From Sinorhizobium chiapasense (GTDB lineage: Bacteria; Pseudomonadota; Alphaproteobacteria; Rhizobiales; Rhizobiaceae): 64,000 nucleotides of DNA. Shown here one piece after another: positions 1-8,221 of the stretch. The notes below the pieces were generated by a model. The model saw only the letters and a program-made list of their open reading frames with translations, did no database searches and had not been told where the DNA came from. Within the stretch, counting starts at the first letter, position 1. The number at the start of each line of letters is the position of its first letter. Position numbers and translations under genes: made by a program. The stretch covers positions 3,738,001 to 3,802,000 of the forward strand of contig NZ_CP133148.1 in NCBI RefSeq assembly GCF_036488675.1, in the 5' to 3' direction.

Positions 1-665
1 GCGCCCATGATGGCCTTGCGGCCAGCAACCGCGACGTCATCGGCCTCAAAGTACATTTCCTTGATCTTCTGCGTGTCGTAGGCGGTCAGGCCGGCGAAGA
101 CGAGCACGCCGATCACCGAAATCGCGAAGGCGAACGCGGAAGACGCCAGGAAGATGTTGACGATCGACGCGATGATCAGGCCGAAGAGGCCCATGATCAG
201 GAACGTGCCGAAGCCCGACAGGTCCTTCTTCGTCGTGTAGCCGTAAAGCGACAGGGCGCCGAAGGAGGCGGCCGTGACGAAGAACGTCTGCACGATGCTC
301 TGGCCGGTGAAGACCAGGAAGATCGAGGACAGCGAGAGCCCCATCAAGGCGGCGTAGATCCAGAACGTCGTCTGCGCTGCGGAGACGCTCATCGAATTGA
401 TGCGGAAGCTCATGAAGAAGACCAGCGCCAGCGGCGCCAGCATCACGACCCACTTCAAGGGCGAAGCGTAGATGAGCTGGGCGAATGCCGGATTGGAGAC
501 GGCAAGCGCATAGGTTCCGTAAGCTGCTACACCTGTGATCGCCAGCCCGAGAGCCATCAGGTTGTAGACCTTCAGCATGTAAGCGCGAAGGCCTTCGTCG
601 ATCACGGCACCCGCCTGAGCGCCGGCGGGCGACATTCGGGTTTGGTAGTTTCTCAGATCAGCCAT
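1..665 (-). CDS. Bax inhibitor-1 / YccA (YbhL) family membrane protein, 3' end cut by window edge
   Basis: The reading frame is open from an ATG at 665 to the left edge, giving about 221 residues with no stop, so the C-terminus is missing. After a short polar N-terminus (MADLRNYQTRMS) come at least six strongly hydrophobic segments, and the family-like stretch GLTAYDTQKIKEMY lies near the visible end. That Asp/Tyr-rich motif is typical of the BI-1/TMBIM family, which forms multi-pass inner-membrane proteins linked to ion leak and stress. The physiological role in rhizobia is not established. No partner gene is visible because the downstream side lies outside the window. Confidence 0.85.
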   Translation of the reverse strand, partial: MADLRNYQTRMSPAGAQAGAVIDEGLRAYMLKVYNLMALGLAITGVAAYGTYALAVSNPAFAQLIYASPLKWVVMLAPLALVFFMSFRINSMSVSAAQTTFWIYAALMGLSLSSIFLVFTGQSIVQTFFVTAASFGALSLYGYTTKKDLSGFGTFLIMGLFGLIIASIVNIFLASSAFAFAISVIGVLVFAGLTAYDTQKIKEMYFEADDVAVAGRKAIMG

Positions 666-876
666 TGTTTCCTCATTTAAGCCCCGGTTGAAGTGACGGT
701 GTCGGGCGCGGTAAGTGTTTGTCCTTCAAGCGCCCAGGCGCCGCTGCGGGGCTCCAGCATGCCTGTGGACAATATGATGTCGAAAGCCGTCAGGCACAAG
801 ACCTGGAGGGGCCGGAATCGCGCAAAGCCGGGCCTTGAACCATCAAACAAGGGTGATTTACGGTTAATCGCCGCCC

Positions 877-3432
877 TCACAATTCGCGCAGCACCGGAGC
901 GGCCTTCTGGCCGAGAATACGCCAGGTTCCGGCAAGTCCGATGCCGACGGTCATGACGAGTGCGACGACGATCGTGGCGACCGCGACATCCGGGAGGAAG
1001 TCGGACGGCAGGGTCATCACGCGGCTGACGACGAACCAGGCGGAGACGCCCCCGGCAAACAGCGCGAAAACGGCGGTTGCGAGGCCGAGAATGATGTATT
1101 CGTAACTGAAGGCGCGGATGAGCGTGCCGCGCGTGGCACCCAGTGTCTTCAACACCACCGCGTCGTGAATGCGTGCACGATTGCCGGCGGCGAGCGCCCC
1201 CGCAAGAACAAGAACCGACGCGATAAGGGCAACGGCCGCGGCGGCGCGGATGGCCGTTGCAAGCTGCGCGAGAAGCGTATTGACGATATCGAGCGCATCC
1301 TTGACGCGCACGCTGGTGATCGTCGGATAGGTATTGGTGACCGACTTCAGCACAGCCGCCTCCTCCTTGGCCGTGGCATCCGGATCGATGACGGTTGCGA
1401 GCCAGGCGTGCGGCGCACCGGCAAAGGTGTTCGGCGAGAAGACCATGACGAAGTTGATCGACAGCGATTCCCACTCGACGTTGCGGAAATTGACAATCTT
1501 CGCGGTGACGTTGCGGCCGAGCACGTTGACGGTCACCGTGTCGCCGAGTTTCAGGCCGAGTTCACGAGCTTCCTCTGCCGAGAACGAAACCAGCGGTTCG
1601 CCCTGGTAGTCCTCGGGCCACCAGGTGCCTTCGGTGAGCGCCGAGTTCTCCGGCCGATTTTTGGCATAGGTGATGCCACGGTCGCCGCGCAGTACCCATT
1701 GCCCGCCGGGCGGTACGTTGCGGCTGTTCACGTCCTCGCCGTTGAACGCCACGATGCGCCCGCGCAGCATCGGCACTTCGACGACCTTGCCCTTTGGCAT
1801 CGCTTGGGAAAGCAGCGACCGGAAGCCTTCGATCTCGCTTCCCTGGATGTCGACGAAGAAGAAATTGGGCGCCCGCTCGGCCATGTCACCTGTGAGTTCG
1901 CGCCGAAGATTGCCGTCGATCAGCGCCAGCGTCACGAGAAGCGCGAGACCGAGACCGAGAGAAAGCACGACTGACGGCGTCAGGGCGCCGGGCCGATGGA
2001 TATTGCCGATCGCCAATCTCAGCGCCGGTGAGTTCACCCGCGGGCTGCGCCGCGCGAGCCAGGAAATGAGCCACGACACGCCGCGCAGCAGAATGAAGGC
2101 AAAGGCGATTGCGCCGAGGAAGATCAGCGAAATGCTGCGATCGTACGCCGTCCAGACGGCAAGTCCGGCGAGCGCCGCAAGGCAGGCAAGCGCCCCTGCG
2201 AGATAGGGCCAGGCCGGAAAGCCGGTGGGATCGAACCCCTGTTGCCGGAAAAGCGCCGTTGCCGGCACCCGGCGCGCGCGGCCAAGCGGCAGGATGGCAA
2301 AGGCGAGCGCCGTCAGCAGGCCGAAAAGCGCCGCAAGGCCGAGCGCCGACGGGTAGAGCTGGAACGACGTCGGGACGGGCAGCACATCGGCGAGGAACTG
2401 GGCCGCGACGAAGGGGATCAGGGCGCCGAAAACGAGGCCGATGCCGATGCCGATCAGCGCAATCATCAGGATCTGCGCGAGGTAGACCATTGCGACCAGT
2501 GACGCCGGGGCGCCGAGGCACTTGAAGGTTGCGATGACGCTGCGCTTTCCATCGAGATAGGCGCGCACGGCATTGGCGACGCCCACGCCACCGACGATCA
2601 GCGCCGTCAGGCCGACGAGCGTCAGGAACTGCGAGAAACGCGTGATATTGGCGTTGAGCGACGGGGCGGCATTGCCGCTCGTCCGGATCGACCATCCGGC
2701 CGACGGGAATCGCTTCTCCGCCTCGGAGCGAACGGATGCGACGCGCTGAGGATCGGCAAGCCTGACCTTGTAGCCGTGCTCGACGAGGCTGCCGGTCTGC
2801 ACCAGGCCCGAGGCGGCGAGTGCCTCCGCCGAGACCATCAGCCGCGGCGCAAAACCGAACCCGTCGGAAAGCGAGTCCGGCTCCCGGACGATCGTGGCAT
2901 TGATGCGAACCCGCGCATTGCCGAGCAGGATTTCTTGTCCGGACCCGATACCTAAACGCTCCAGAAGCAGCGGCGCGGCCACCGCGCCGAACACTTCCCC
3001 CTGTTTCGACAAGAGTTCGGCGAGCGGCCTCACCGGTTCGCTTTCGAAAGTGCCGTAGAGCGGGTAGGCATCGTCGACGGCCTTCAACTCGACGAGCGCC
3101 TGGTTGGAGCCATCGGGGAGCCGCGCCATGGAGCGCAGGCCCGAGGAAACGGAGACGCTGCCGAGACTGTCGAGGAAGGCGCGCTCCTCGGCCGTCGTCA
3201 CGCGATTGTTGAGTTCGAAGCGAATATCGCCGGCAAGCAGCTCCTGCCCTTGCGACGCGATCGTCGCGCTGATCGACTGCGAGAGGGAATTGACGCCGGC
3301 GATCGCCGCCGTGCCGAGCGCGATGCAGGCAAGGAAGATGTAGAAGCCCTTGAGCCCGCCGCGCATTTCGCGCAACGCCAGTCGGAGGGCGAGAAGCGGG
3401 CGAAAGCGGCTGATTGCGCCCGTCTCGCTCAT
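877..3432 (-). CDS. FtsX-family ABC transporter permease (YbbP-like), 851 aa
   Basis: Large permease with an N-terminal membrane anchor (about residues 30-50), a long periplasmic MacB-like domain, a central block of membrane helices (about 265-460) and a second periplasmic domain. The C-terminal helices (about 720-850) form the FtsX repeat. This double FtsX arrangement matches E. coli YbbP. Its ATG overlaps the stop of the ATPase gene upstream by 4 bp (ATGA), so the two are translationally coupled, and tesA is divergent next door. The tesA-ybbA-ybbP grouping is widespread. The role is inferred to be lipid or lipoprotein-related export (LolCDE/MacB superfamily), but no substrate can be read from the sequence. 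Confidence 0.9.
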   Translation of the reverse strand: MSETGAISRFRPLLALRLALREMRGGLKGFYIFLACIALGTAAIAGVNSLSQSISATIASQGQELLAGDIRFELNNRVTTAEERAFLDSLGSVSVSSGLRSMARLPDGSNQALVELKAVDDAYPLYGTFESEPVRPLAELLSKQGEVFGAVAAPLLLERLGIGSGQEILLGNARVRINATIVREPDSLSDGFGFAPRLMVSAEALAASGLVQTGSLVEHGYKVRLADPQRVASVRSEAEKRFPSAGWSIRTSGNAAPSLNANITRFSQFLTLVGLTALIVGGVGVANAVRAYLDGKRSVIATFKCLGAPASLVAMVYLAQILMIALIGIGIGLVFGALIPFVAAQFLADVLPVPTSFQLYPSALGLAALFGLLTALAFAILPLGRARRVPATALFRQQGFDPTGFPAWPYLAGALACLAALAGLAVWTAYDRSISLIFLGAIAFAFILLRGVSWLISWLARRSPRVNSPALRLAIGNIHRPGALTPSVVLSLGLGLALLVTLALIDGNLRRELTGDMAERAPNFFFVDIQGSEIEGFRSLLSQAMPKGKVVEVPMLRGRIVAFNGEDVNSRNVPPGGQWVLRGDRGITYAKNRPENSALTEGTWWPEDYQGEPLVSFSAEEARELGLKLGDTVTVNVLGRNVTAKIVNFRNVEWESLSINFVMVFSPNTFAGAPHAWLATVIDPDATAKEEAAVLKSVTNTYPTITSVRVKDALDIVNTLLAQLATAIRAAAAVALIASVLVLAGALAAGNRARIHDAVVLKTLGATRGTLIRAFSYEYIILGLATAVFALFAGGVSAWFVVSRVMTLPSDFLPDVAVATIVVALVMTVGIGLAGTWRILGQKAAPVLREL

Positions 3433-4154
3433 GCCGACGCCGCCTCCTGGTGAACGGAAGCGGCCCTCGATTCGGGATGTCCGCCGGAGACGATCTCGCC
3501 GGAGCGCACCTGAACCTGCCGCGCGCAGCGTCCGGCAAGCGCGGCATCATGCGTAACGAGAACCAGCGTCATGCCGCGTTCGCGCTGTTCCGCAAAAAGA
3601 AGATCGGCGATCTGCCGACCCGTCTCGGCGTCCAGATTGCCGGTCGGTTCGTCGGCGATCAGCAGCTTCGGTGACGGCGCCAACGCTCGGGCGATCGCGA
3701 CGCGCTGCTGCTCGCCGCCTGACAGCTGCCCCGGATAATGCGTCAGCCGATCGCCCAGGCCGACTGCGACAAGTTCCTGGCGCGCGACGTCGAAGGCGTT
3801 GCGGACATTCGCAAGCTCAAGCGGTACCGCGACGTTTTCAAGTGCGGTCATATTGGGGATGAGGTGAAAGGACTGGAAGACGATACCGACGTTGCGACCC
3901 CGGAAATCCGCAAGCCTGTCCTCGCTCAGGCCGTGCAGGGGCGTGCCGTCGATGACGATTTCGCCGCTGTCCAGCCGCTCCAGGCCGGCAAGAACCATCA
4001 GCAGTGTCGATTTTCCCGATCCGGACGGGCCGACGATCCCGACGGATTCGCCGGCGTCGACTGTGAGGCTCACGCCTTTCAGCACATGGACCGCAGCCGC
4101 GGCCTCGCCAAGAGTCAGGTCGGCATTTTTCAGCTCGATGATGGTTCTTGCCAC
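3429..4154 (-). CDS. LolD/YbbA-like ABC transporter ATP-binding protein
   Basis: Complete nucleotide-binding domain with Walker A GPSGSGKST, Q-loop VFQSFHL, signature LSGGEQQRV, Walker B LLIADEPTGNLD and an H-loop histidine in LVTHD. The LIADEPTGNLD form is typical of the LolD/MacB/FtsE branch, which pairs with FtsX-type permeases such as the next gene. I chose the GTG at 4154 (reading MARTIIEL), which has AGGG about 10 nt upstream. A TTG at 4160 is an in-frame alternative only 4 nt from the same AGGG. It should energise the 877-3432 permease. Confidence 0.9.
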   Translation of the reverse strand: MARTIIELKNADLTLGEAAAAVHVLKGVSLTVDAGESVGIVGPSGSGKSTLLMVLAGLERLDSGEIVIDGTPLHGLSEDRLADFRGRNVGIVFQSFHLIPNMTALENVAVPLELANVRNAFDVARQELVAVGLGDRLTHYPGQLSGGEQQRVAIARALAPSPKLLIADEPTGNLDAETGRQIADLLFAEQRERGMTLVLVTHDAALAGRCARQVQVRSGEIVSGGHPESRAASVHQEAASA

Positions 4155-4226
4155 GCGCAAACAGCCCTATATGAAAATCAGATCGGATGACGAAACGGTT
4201 GCCCTCGGGGATTTAGGAACGAGCCT

Positions 4227-4868
4227 ATGGCATTAAAAGATTTTCTGCGCTTTTTCTTGAGCCTGGCAATGACAATTGCGTTATCGTCAGCGGTGCGCGC
4301 CGAGAGTGTGAGCCTCGTCGGCTTGGGCGACAGCCTCATGGCCGGTTTTCAGCTCCCGCCCGAGGACGCCTTTCCTGCCCGCCTCCAAAAGGCCTTGAAA
4401 GACAAAGGCTTCGACGTCACCATCGCCAACGCCGGCGTTTCCGGCGACACGACCTCCGGCGGCCTTGCCCGCATCGACTGGTCGGTGCCCGACGGAACGA
4501 AAGGCGTGATCCTCGAGCTCGGCGCCAACGACGCGTTGCGCGGTATTCCGCCGGAAGAGTCGCGGAAAAATCTCGAGGCGATGATCGCCCGGCTGAAGGA
4601 GCGCGGCATCGCCGTGCTGCTCGCCGGCATGGTGGCGCCACCCAACATGGGAACCGACTATGCCGCCCGCTTCAACCCCATCTACCCGGAGCTGGCGGCG
4701 AAATACGATCTCCAACTCTATCCGTTTTTTCTCGACGGCGTGGTGACGGACGGCGCGTTGAAGCTCGAGGACGGAATGCATCCGAACAGCCGGGGCATCG
4801 GCAAGATGGTCGAACGCTTCCTGCCTGTCGCCGAACGATTCATTGCCGCGCTGGCGAAAGGAGATTGA
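4227..4868 (+). CDS. tesA: Arylesterase / lysophospholipase of the SGNH (TesA) family
   Basis: 213 aa with an N-terminal signal peptide (about residues 1-25, ending SSAVRA), so it is probably periplasmic. SGNH blocks are visible: GDSLMAGF with nucleophile Ser36, block III GAND, and the C-terminal DGMHPN carrying the Asp182/His185 pair of the triad. Length and blocks match E. coli TesA, a thioesterase/protease I/lysophospholipase L1 acting on acyl esters. It is transcribed away from the LolD-like ATPase and FtsX permease, the same grouping as tesA-ybbAP elsewhere. This supports a shared role in envelope lipid handling (inference). Confidence 0.93.
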   Translation: MALKDFLRFFLSLAMTIALSSAVRAESVSLVGLGDSLMAGFQLPPEDAFPARLQKALKDKGFDVTIANAGVSGDTTSGGLARIDWSVPDGTKGVILELGANDALRGIPPEESRKNLEAMIARLKERGIAVLLAGMVAPPNMGTDYAARFNPIYPELAAKYDLQLYPFFLDGVVTDGALKLEDGMHPNSRGIGKMVERFLPVAERFIAALAKGD

Positions 4869-4982
4869 TCAATCGGTCCACAGTTAAGAGAAAGTTAACG
4901 CTCTGTCGCGCTAAATAACAGTTGCGTGCAGACTCGATGCGTGATTCGCTAAGACATCTGCAAGAGATTCGGGGAGCTCGCC

Positions 4983-5573
4983 ATGCCGAGACTGTTCACC
5001 GCCCTCGAAATTCCGCGCAATGCAGCAATGAGCCTTTCTTTGCTGCGCGGAGGTCTTCCCGGAGCTCGATGGATTGATGTGGAGAACTATCACATCACTC
5101 TGCGTTTCATCGGCGATGTTGACGGACGTACCGCCGATGAGATCGTCGAAAGGCTCGACCGGATCGAACGCCCCGAATTCCAGCTGCAATTGACGGGCAC
5201 CGGCGCCTTCGGCTCGAAAAAACCGCATTCGGTCTGGGCCGGCGTCAGCAACGAACCGGAAATGTTTGCGCTTCAGGCGGAAATCGAGCGCATCTGCCAG
5301 CGCCTCGGCCTGCCGCCGGATCCGCGCAAGTTCACGCCCCATGTGACGCTCGCAAGGCTGCGTTCATCGCGCGTCGAGGACGTCGTGAACTATCTCTCGG
5401 GGCGCGGCAATTTCCTCACCTCACCATTTGCGGTCTCCCGCTTCGTTCTCCTGTCGTCGCGCGATTCCGTCGGCGGCGGTCCGTACCTGACGGAAGAGGT
5501 ATTTCCGCTTCACGAGGCGCGCTCCTCGAGCCTTGCCAGCAAGGACAAGCACCCTGCTTCCAGCGTCTGGTAG
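4983..5573 (+). CDS. thpR: RNA 2',3'-cyclic phosphodiesterase (2'-5' RNA ligase family)
   Basis: 196 aa of the 2H phosphoesterase superfamily. The two catalytic HxTL motifs are at His37 (YHITLRF) and His120 (PHVTLARL), with the usual spacing. Family members hydrolyse RNA 2',3'-cyclic phosphate termini and can ligate tRNA halves in vitro. The ATG at 4983 follows a purine-rich stretch. Its 3' end overlaps the convergent tyrosine phosphatase gene by 64 bp. Confidence 0.92.
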   Translation: MPRLFTALEIPRNAAMSLSLLRGGLPGARWIDVENYHITLRFIGDVDGRTADEIVERLDRIERPEFQLQLTGTGAFGSKKPHSVWAGVSNEPEMFALQAEIERICQRLGLPPDPRKFTPHVTLARLRSSRVEDVVNYLSGRGNFLTSPFAVSRFVLLSSRDSVGGGPYLTEEVFPLHEARSSSLASKDKHPASSVW

Positions 5574-5986
5574 AGCGTTTCGAAAACGTCCGCCGCTTCG
5601 TAATAGGGATCCGGAACGTCTCCCGCCTGACCTGTGGCATAACGCATGAAAAGATGCACCTTGCCCGCCATTGTCGAAGGCGCGAGCGCGCCAAGGTCGC
5701 GGACGTTGCTCATGTCCATGCCGAGGATCAGGTCGAAGGCGGCAAAATCCGCCACGCCGACCTGGCGCCCGCGTAAAGCTGCAATATCGATGCCGTGCGC
5801 CTTGGCCACCGAAATCGACCGCTGATCCGGCGGAGCGCCGACATGCCACGCGCCGATGCCGGCGGAATCGACCGAGACCGCTTGCCCGTGGCCGGCCCTG
5901 TGCACGAGATCGAGCATGACGCCCTCGGCCAGCGGCGAACGGCAAATATTGCCAAGGCAAACAAAGAGAATTCTGACCGGTTTCAT
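5510..5986 (-). CDS. Low-molecular-weight protein-tyrosine phosphatase
   Basis: 158 aa cytosolic phosphatase. The P-loop CLGNICRSP carries the CX5R signature (nucleophile Cys10, Arg16) at the N-terminus, and the general-acid loop DPYY is near residue 121. Both are diagnostic of the LMW-PTP family. In bacteria such enzymes often act on tyrosine kinases of polysaccharide export, but no kinase gene is adjacent, so the substrate is unknown. The 3' end overlaps thpR on the other strand, and a RIME1 element lies in the promoter region between this gene and phhB. Confidence 0.93.
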   Translation of the reverse strand: MKPVRILFVCLGNICRSPLAEGVMLDLVHRAGHGQAVSVDSAGIGAWHVGAPPDQRSISVAKAHGIDIAALRGRQVGVADFAAFDLILGMDMSNVRDLGALAPSTMAGKVHLFMRYATGQAGDVPDPYYEAADVFETLYQTLEAGCLSLLARLEERAS

Positions 5987-6023
5987 GTGATCCCGTTGGC
6001 ATTGAGAGCAGGTGGCATGGCCT

Positions 6024-6126
6024 ATAGCGCCGCGCGTCCTATCAGACGCGCAAAGGACGTTGTAGCACTTTGCATTGCTGCATGTTTTTATCCTTAAATC
6101 GGGTACGATCTAAGGAAAAATGCAGT
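6024..6126 (+). repeat. RIME1 element, full length, forward orientation (copy 1)
   Basis: About 103 bp with the two palindromic halves of the Rhizobium-specific intergenic mosaic element. The first half has GCGCCGCGCGTCC with a loop and pairs with the GACGCGC / GGACG arms. The second is CTTAAATCGGGTACGATCTAAG bounded by TGCATG and ATGCAG. It sits between the divergent tyrosine phosphatase and phhB genes and is paired with an inverted copy on the far side of phhB. Confidence 0.88.
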
Positions 6127-6187
6127 AGGCGGAGTTTATCCGCGATAATGCCGTTGTTAACCACGAAAGATCGCAGGGAGAAACAGC

Positions 6188-6505
6188 ATGAGGCCGGAAA
6201 AACTGGATGCCGAGGCTGTCGCCGAGCATTTGCACAAGATGGAGGGCTGGGTTCTTGCCGAGGATGGCGCATCGATCTGGAAGGCGTTCCGGTTCAAGAA
6301 TTTTGCGGAGGCATTCAGCTTTATGACGCAATGCGCCCTCGCTGCAGAAAAACTCGATCACCACCCCGAATGGTTCAACGTCTACAACAGGGTCGACGTC
6401 ACGCTTTCGACGCACGATGCGAACGGGCTGACGGAGCTCGATTTCAAGCTGGCGGCAAAAATGGATCGCGCGGCGGCCGGCCGGATGCCCGACCATTTGA
6501 AATAG
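6188..6505 (+). CDS. phhB: Pterin-4-alpha-carbinolamine dehydratase
   Basis: 105 aa, the normal size for this single-domain enzyme. The family motif [14 protein letters not shown] (His58-His59) and the C-terminal [13 protein letters not shown] are present. It recycles 4a-hydroxytetrahydrobiopterin formed by aromatic amino-acid hydroxylases (PhhA partner). No phhA gene is next to it. It stands alone, flanked within about 60 bp on each side by oppositely oriented RIME1 elements. ATG at 6188. Confidence 0.93.
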   Translation: MRPEKLDAEAVAEHLHKMEGWVLAEDGASIWKAFRFKNFAEAFSFMTQCALAAEKLDHHPEWFNVYNRVDVTLSTHDANGLTELDFKLAAKMDRAAAGRMPDHLK

Positions 6506-6530
6506 CGGATACCCTTCCCATATCAGGCTC

Positions 6531-6634
6531 CTGCATGTTTCCTTAAATCCTAGGCGATTTAAGGATAAAAATATGCAGCAATGCAAAGTGCTACAGCGAC
6601 CTTTGCGCGTCCGAAAAGACGCGCGGCGCTGCAG
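6531..6634 (-). repeat. RIME1 element, full length, reverse orientation (copy 2)
   Basis: Mirror image of the 6024-6126 copy: CTGCATGTTTCCTTAAATC at the left end and GACGCGCGGCGCTGCAG at the right. It begins 25 bp after the phhB stop and ends 24 bp before the DUF1232 gene. Confidence 0.88.
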
Positions 6635-6657
6635 GGCCCAAATCGGAAACGGACGCG

Positions 6658-7038
6658 ATGGACGATATCAAGATCGGTGAAATTCTTCTTCCTGGCGAGG
6701 AATCCGAACAGGAACGCCGGGAGCGCAAGGTGCGCCGCCGGTTCTGGCCGACCTTTCGCCGCGCAGCCCGCCAGATTCCCTTCAGTCGCGATCTCGTTGC
6801 CGCCTTTTATTGCGCGGTGGATCCGAAGACGCCGACGCGGACACGCGGTATTCTGCTCGCAGCCCTTGCCTACTTCGTCCTGCCACTCGATTTCGTGCCG
6901 GACATGCTGGCCGTCGTCGGCTTTTCCGACGACATCGCCGTGTTGACGGCCGCCTTCGCCGCGATCAGCGGCCAGATCAAGGAAGCGCATTACCAAAGAG
7001 CCGACGAAGCCCTGCGCGACAGGCCGGATGAGGAATGA
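6658..7038 (+). CDS. YkvA-like DUF1232 membrane-associated protein
   Basis: 126 aa. A charged N-terminus is followed by the DUF1232 core: a conserved AAFYCAVDPKTPTRTR segment, a hydrophobic helix ILLAALAYFVLPLDFVPD, and GFSDDIAVLTAAF. The PLDFVPD...DD pattern is the family hallmark. Function is unknown; the family is small and probably membrane-bound. No operon partner is evident. Confidence 0.85.
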   Translation: MDDIKIGEILLPGEESEQERRERKVRRRFWPTFRRAARQIPFSRDLVAAFYCAVDPKTPTRTRGILLAALAYFVLPLDFVPDMLAVVGFSDDIAVLTAAFAAISGQIKEAHYQRADEALRDRPDEE

Positions 7039-7441
7039 TCGCCGGAATGCGAGGCCGCCGCATTTCTGCCTGAAAGACAAACTCTTGCCTGATTCTTTGT
7101 GACATAGATTCCGCAAACGTAACGGCTGTGGGCGAATTGGCTGCAGGACAGTGCGTTGCGGCGAGATTTGAGACAGGGAACTCCTACCGGCCACGGCCCT
7201 CCAGAATTGACGATCGACCGAACCGGCAAATCCGCAGGAACGAAGAACGGCACGCCGGATGAGCGCGCTAACTTTGTCTGCCGGGTGTGTCGCGGCCTGT
7301 TTCGGGGCGGAAACGAGCGGATTGCAGTGATCGTTGACGGTTTAGTAACCTGAATTAAGTCAAAATAAATCAAAACGTGACTATGCGTTGCCCGTCTCAC
7401 ACGTTTCGGGCGATCGCAAGCAAGACAAGCGGCAGGACCTC
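7039..7441. other. Intergenic region with no recognised feature
   Basis: About 400 bp between the DUF1232 gene and the ialB-like gene. The short open frames here look spurious, with no ribosome binding site and no family resemblance. The last 80 bp (7345-7385) are clearly A+T-richer than the surroundings and probably hold the promoter of the next gene. Confidence 0.5.
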
Positions 7442-7945
7442 ATGTTTGTAAGAAAGATCGCAACTGCAATCGCACTCGTACTGGCGGCAGCCGGCGTTGC
7501 TTCCGCTCAATCTCCGACCCGGATCCAGCAGTTCCAAGCCTGGGGCGCCTATTCCTACCAGGCCGGCGCCGGCAAGGTCTGCTACGTCCTGTCCGTTCCG
7601 AAGGACAAGAGCCCTGCCGGTGTCGACCATGGCGATATCTTCTTCCTCGTCTCGCAGCGCCCGGGGCAGAACATCAGCTACGAACCTCAGGCGATGATGG
7701 GCTATCCGCTGCAGGACAATTCCAAGGTCAATGTGGTCATCGACGGCAAGACTTTCGTCATGTTTACCAAGGGCAATTCCGCCTGGGTCGAAAACGCCGC
7801 GGAAGAGCCGGCGCTGGTGGCGGCGATGAAGTCGGGCAAGGACATGTCGGTCAACGCGAAGTCCCGCAAGGGAACCGCGACTTCCTATTCCTATTCCCTC
7901 TCCGGCATCTCCGCCGCGCTGAAGCAGATCGAAGCCTGTAAGTAA
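7442..7945 (+). CDS. Invasion-associated locus B (IalB) family secreted protein
   Basis: 167 aa starting at ATG 7442. The upstream in-frame ATG at 7388 would add 18 polar residues ahead of the signal peptide, and I rejected it. Signal peptide about residues 1-22, cleaved after GVASA. The mature part has the IalB-like pattern of a short beta-rich domain with one internal Cys (KVCYVLSVPKD) and a Cys next to the C-terminus (QIEACK), likely a disulfide. IalB is named after a Bartonella invasion protein, but homologues are common in non-pathogenic Rhizobiales and have no settled function. A rho-independent terminator follows. Confidence 0.85.
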   Translation: MFVRKIATAIALVLAAAGVASAQSPTRIQQFQAWGAYSYQAGAGKVCYVLSVPKDKSPAGVDHGDIFFLVSQRPGQNISYEPQAMMGYPLQDNSKVNVVIDGKTFVMFTKGNSAWVENAAEEPALVAAMKSGKDMSVNAKSRKGTATSYSYSLSGISAALKQIEACK

Positions 7946-7971
7946 CCCTTAGGGTGGCATAAATCGATCCG

Positions 7972-7999
7972 AAGGCCGGCCTTGGCGCCGGCCTTTTTG
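7972..7999 (+). terminator. Rho-independent terminator of the ialB-like gene
   Basis: Perfect 9-bp stem AAGGCCGGC (7972-7980) with GCCGGCCTT (7987-7995), a 6-nt loop, followed by TTT. It lies 27 bp after the stop codon. Confidence 0.85.
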
Positions 8000-8003
8000 C
8001 ATT

Positions 8004-8064
8004 ACAGCGCCGCGCGTCCTATCAGATGCTCAAAGGACGCTGTAGCAGTTTGAAATGCTGCATG
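8004..8064 (+). repeat. RIME1, left half only (copy 3)
   Basis: Begins CAGCGCCGCGCGTCC and runs through AAAGGACGCTGTAGCAGTTTG to CTGCATG. The second palindrome of the full element is absent. It lies directly behind the ialB terminator. Confidence 0.8.
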
Positions 8065-8221
8065 GTGACTCGCGGCGAAAAGAATGCTAAAGCGCCGCCA
8101 AATTCAGAGCCCCGCGCCTATTGCCGCGCCCGAAGGCTCGCCAGTTTTCAATTCGAGCATCGGAACATGATCCGGAACCCCCTCCGGACGGGCCTTCGCT
8201 GTATGACAGGACATCGCAAGC

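Noticed and set aside
877..3432. Long frames on the opposite strand inside the FtsX permease gene and similar shadows under ndvB, pyc and the helicase
   Set aside because: They overlap real genes completely, lack ribosome sites and show Arg/Ala-rich translations typical of shadow frames in G+C-rich DNA.
7156..7353. 65-codon frame in the gap before the ialB-like gene
   Set aside because: No ribosome site, no family resemblance, composition unlike the coding neighbours.
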